Of a DNA stretch of 6,026 nucleotides, positions 4,946 to 6,026 are shown piece by piece. Source of the DNA: RPQK01 sp041946865 (GTDB lineage: Bacteria; Acidobacteriota; UBA6911; RPQK01); contig JBHGBF010000293.1 of assembly GCA_041946865.1 (NCBI GenBank), positions 1 to 6,026 of the forward strand. The letters run 5' to 3'. The position numbers were made by a program, and so were the translations under genes. Position 1 is the stretch's first letter. Every line of letters begins with the position of its first letter. The notes under the pieces are model-generated. The model did no database searches and was not told where the DNA came from. It saw only the letters and a list, made by a program, of their open reading frames with translations.

Positions 4946-5999
4946 GGTCGGCAAAACTGCCGAAGAAGAAGGTGCGGTCGCGTTTAATCGGGCCTCCGAA
5001 GGTAGCGCCGTATTCATTCCGAATATACTGGGGACGCTTTGCTCCGGTCTCCCCCGGGTTGCTGTTCCTGTTGAAGAAGAAGTCATTGGCCGCCAGTGCG
5101 GAGTTGCGGTGATACTCGAACAGGGTCCCGTGGAAGTTGTTGGTTCCCGACTTGGTGGAGACCAGAACCTGCGCTCCTTGCCTGTAACCATACTCGGCCG
5201 AGACATTGTTCGTGATTACTTTAAACTCCGAGAGGGCGTCGAGGTTGGGCACAATTGCCTGAGCCTCAAACCCAAGTTGGCCGCGGCTGGTTCGAGAGGT
5301 TATGTCGGCGCCATCTAGACGGATATTGTTCTGAGCCACGTGGTTGCCGACAGCGACAAAGCCTCCGGCTCCCGCCGTACGGTGCGACCCGCCCGGCCCT
5401 CCGGCCGGCGCCACGCCAGCTGATAACCCCGCCAACTGCAGATAGTTCCTGCCGTTCAGGGGGAGTTCGCGAATGCGTCTCTCATCGATCACCTGCCCGA
5501 CATCTTGCGCTTTCTGCTGAATCCGCTCCGCTTCGGCAACAACATCGACAACCTGGCTGACTTCCCCGATCTTCATCGTGAAATCGACCCGCGCTACCTG
5601 GCCCAGCTCGATCGTTAATGTCGTCTGCTGGGTAGTGAAGCCAGCCATGCTGCATCGAACCTTGTACTGGCCCTCCTTCAGAAAGGGGAAGCTGTAAAAA
5701 CCAACGTCGCTGGTTAGAGCCGTGTGAGCCACCCCGGTCTCGATGTTGGTCGCAACAACTTCGGCGCCGGGGAACTCCTTTGTTTCGTCCGTGACGTACC
5801 CCTGCAACCCGGACTCCTGACCCAAGACAGGAACCGTCAGAATTACCAGCAGGAATAAGACCAAAGCAGCGCATTGGTGTCGGCGCCGTCTTGACGCGTG
5901 CGCACTAAGAATCAGCTTGTTGACGGCAAATCTCTTGCACATGGTTAATTCAAACGGTAAACCCCCCGCTTTGCCGGGAGGACTCACAGTGTTTGACAT
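4905..5999 (-). pseudogene. N-terminal fragment of an Acidobacteria-type TonB-dependent receptor
   Basis: This 364-residue ORF is the first half of a broken Oar-like receptor. The signal peptide core is ~43-60 (CAALVLFLLVILTVPVLGQ). A CarboxypepD_reg-like domain spans ~63-145 (LQGYVTDE..., PGAEVVATNIETGVAHTA, GFYSFPFLKEGQYKVRCSMAGF). The plug runs from ~160 (IDERRIRELPLNGRNYLQLAGLSAGV, NNIRLDGAD, NLDALSEFKVITNNVSAEYG, GAQVLVSTKSGTNNFHG, LFEYHRNSALAANDFF, NEYGATFGGPIKRDRTFFFGSF). After residue ~350 the frame runs into missense and a TGA at 4905. Intact relatives are around 1000-1200 residues, and several hundred barrel residues expected after FFFGSF are absent. The first ~19 residues are encoded by a repeat-like palindrome (5962-5980), so Met20 (5942) is the more likely start; neither start has a clear Shine-Dalgarno. 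Such receptors import large substrates across the outer membrane using TonB; the substrate cannot be told. Confidence 0.85.
5962..5980. repeat. REP-like C-rich/G-rich palindrome at the receptor 5' end
   Basis: CCCCCCGCTTTGCCGGGAG forms a short imperfect stem (CCCG/CGGG with a TTT loop and one bulge). It resembles common extragenic elements of the form CCCCGGCTTTGCCGGGG. It lies within the first codons of the longest receptor frame, encoding PPGKAGG, which argues that translation really begins downstream. Confidence 0.4.
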
Positions 6000-6026
6000 A
6001 TAGGGGAGTGGCCTTCAGAGTCTCCA

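Noticed and set aside
4343..4987. Long + strand open frame of 214 codons
   Set aside because: It is antisense to the conserved receptor C-terminal region; the receptor match is far stronger.

Overview
The window looks like a chromosomal segment of a soil- or host-associated acidobacterium or a relative. The main clue is a large TonB-dependent receptor of the Acidobacteria (Solibacter/Bryobacter) type, with an N-terminal carboxypeptidase-regulatory-like domain and a C-terminal FRFEAFNFTNTPHFGAPN/LRYVF signature. Short palindromic repeats between genes resemble ones I associate with Verrucomicrobia and other soil phyla, so the phylum is an inference and not proven. No tRNA, rRNA, CRISPR array or complete insertion sequence was seen.

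Layout. The + strand at the left carries a small DNA-binding protein (HTH plus ribbon-helix-helix, 84-410). Its stop overlaps the start of a chimeric ORF (403-1056): the first ~40 codons look like the beginning of a coupled partner gene, and the rest is the C-terminal third of a PQQ-dependent sugar dehydrogenase that has lost its N-terminus. Positions 1057-1408 are a gene-free, convergent spacer packed with repeats: tandem REP-like hairpins and a perfect 53-bp inverted repeat around a 102-bp centre.

All remaining genes are on the - strand. In transcription order they are a broken TonB-dependent receptor (5999 to 3956, internal deletion plus frameshift), then a 369-bp spacer with a 27-bp-stem hairpin, another REP-like fragment and an operator-like palindrome. 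Next come nagB (glucosamine-6-phosphate deaminase, 3586-2822), a secreted LamG-fold protein 35 bp behind it (2786-2055, probably the same operon), and a cytosolic copper-storage protein of the Csp3 type with 18 cysteines (1834-1409).

How they fit together. NagB feeds amino-sugar phosphate into glycolysis. The LamG protein has the fold of many carbohydrate-binding modules, and the receptor would have imported large substrates, so the right half may once have been an amino-sugar or glycan scavenging locus whose receptor is now decaying. The copper-storage gene is probably independent. Two of the larger genes are broken and at least four kinds of short repeat are scattered around them, which points to a rearranging, decaying region. 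I did not find a convincing new multi-gene system. The most unusual items are the 53-bp inverted repeat, the nested-palindrome hairpin at 3862-3927, and a repeat motif that has become coding sequence in the LamG signal peptide.
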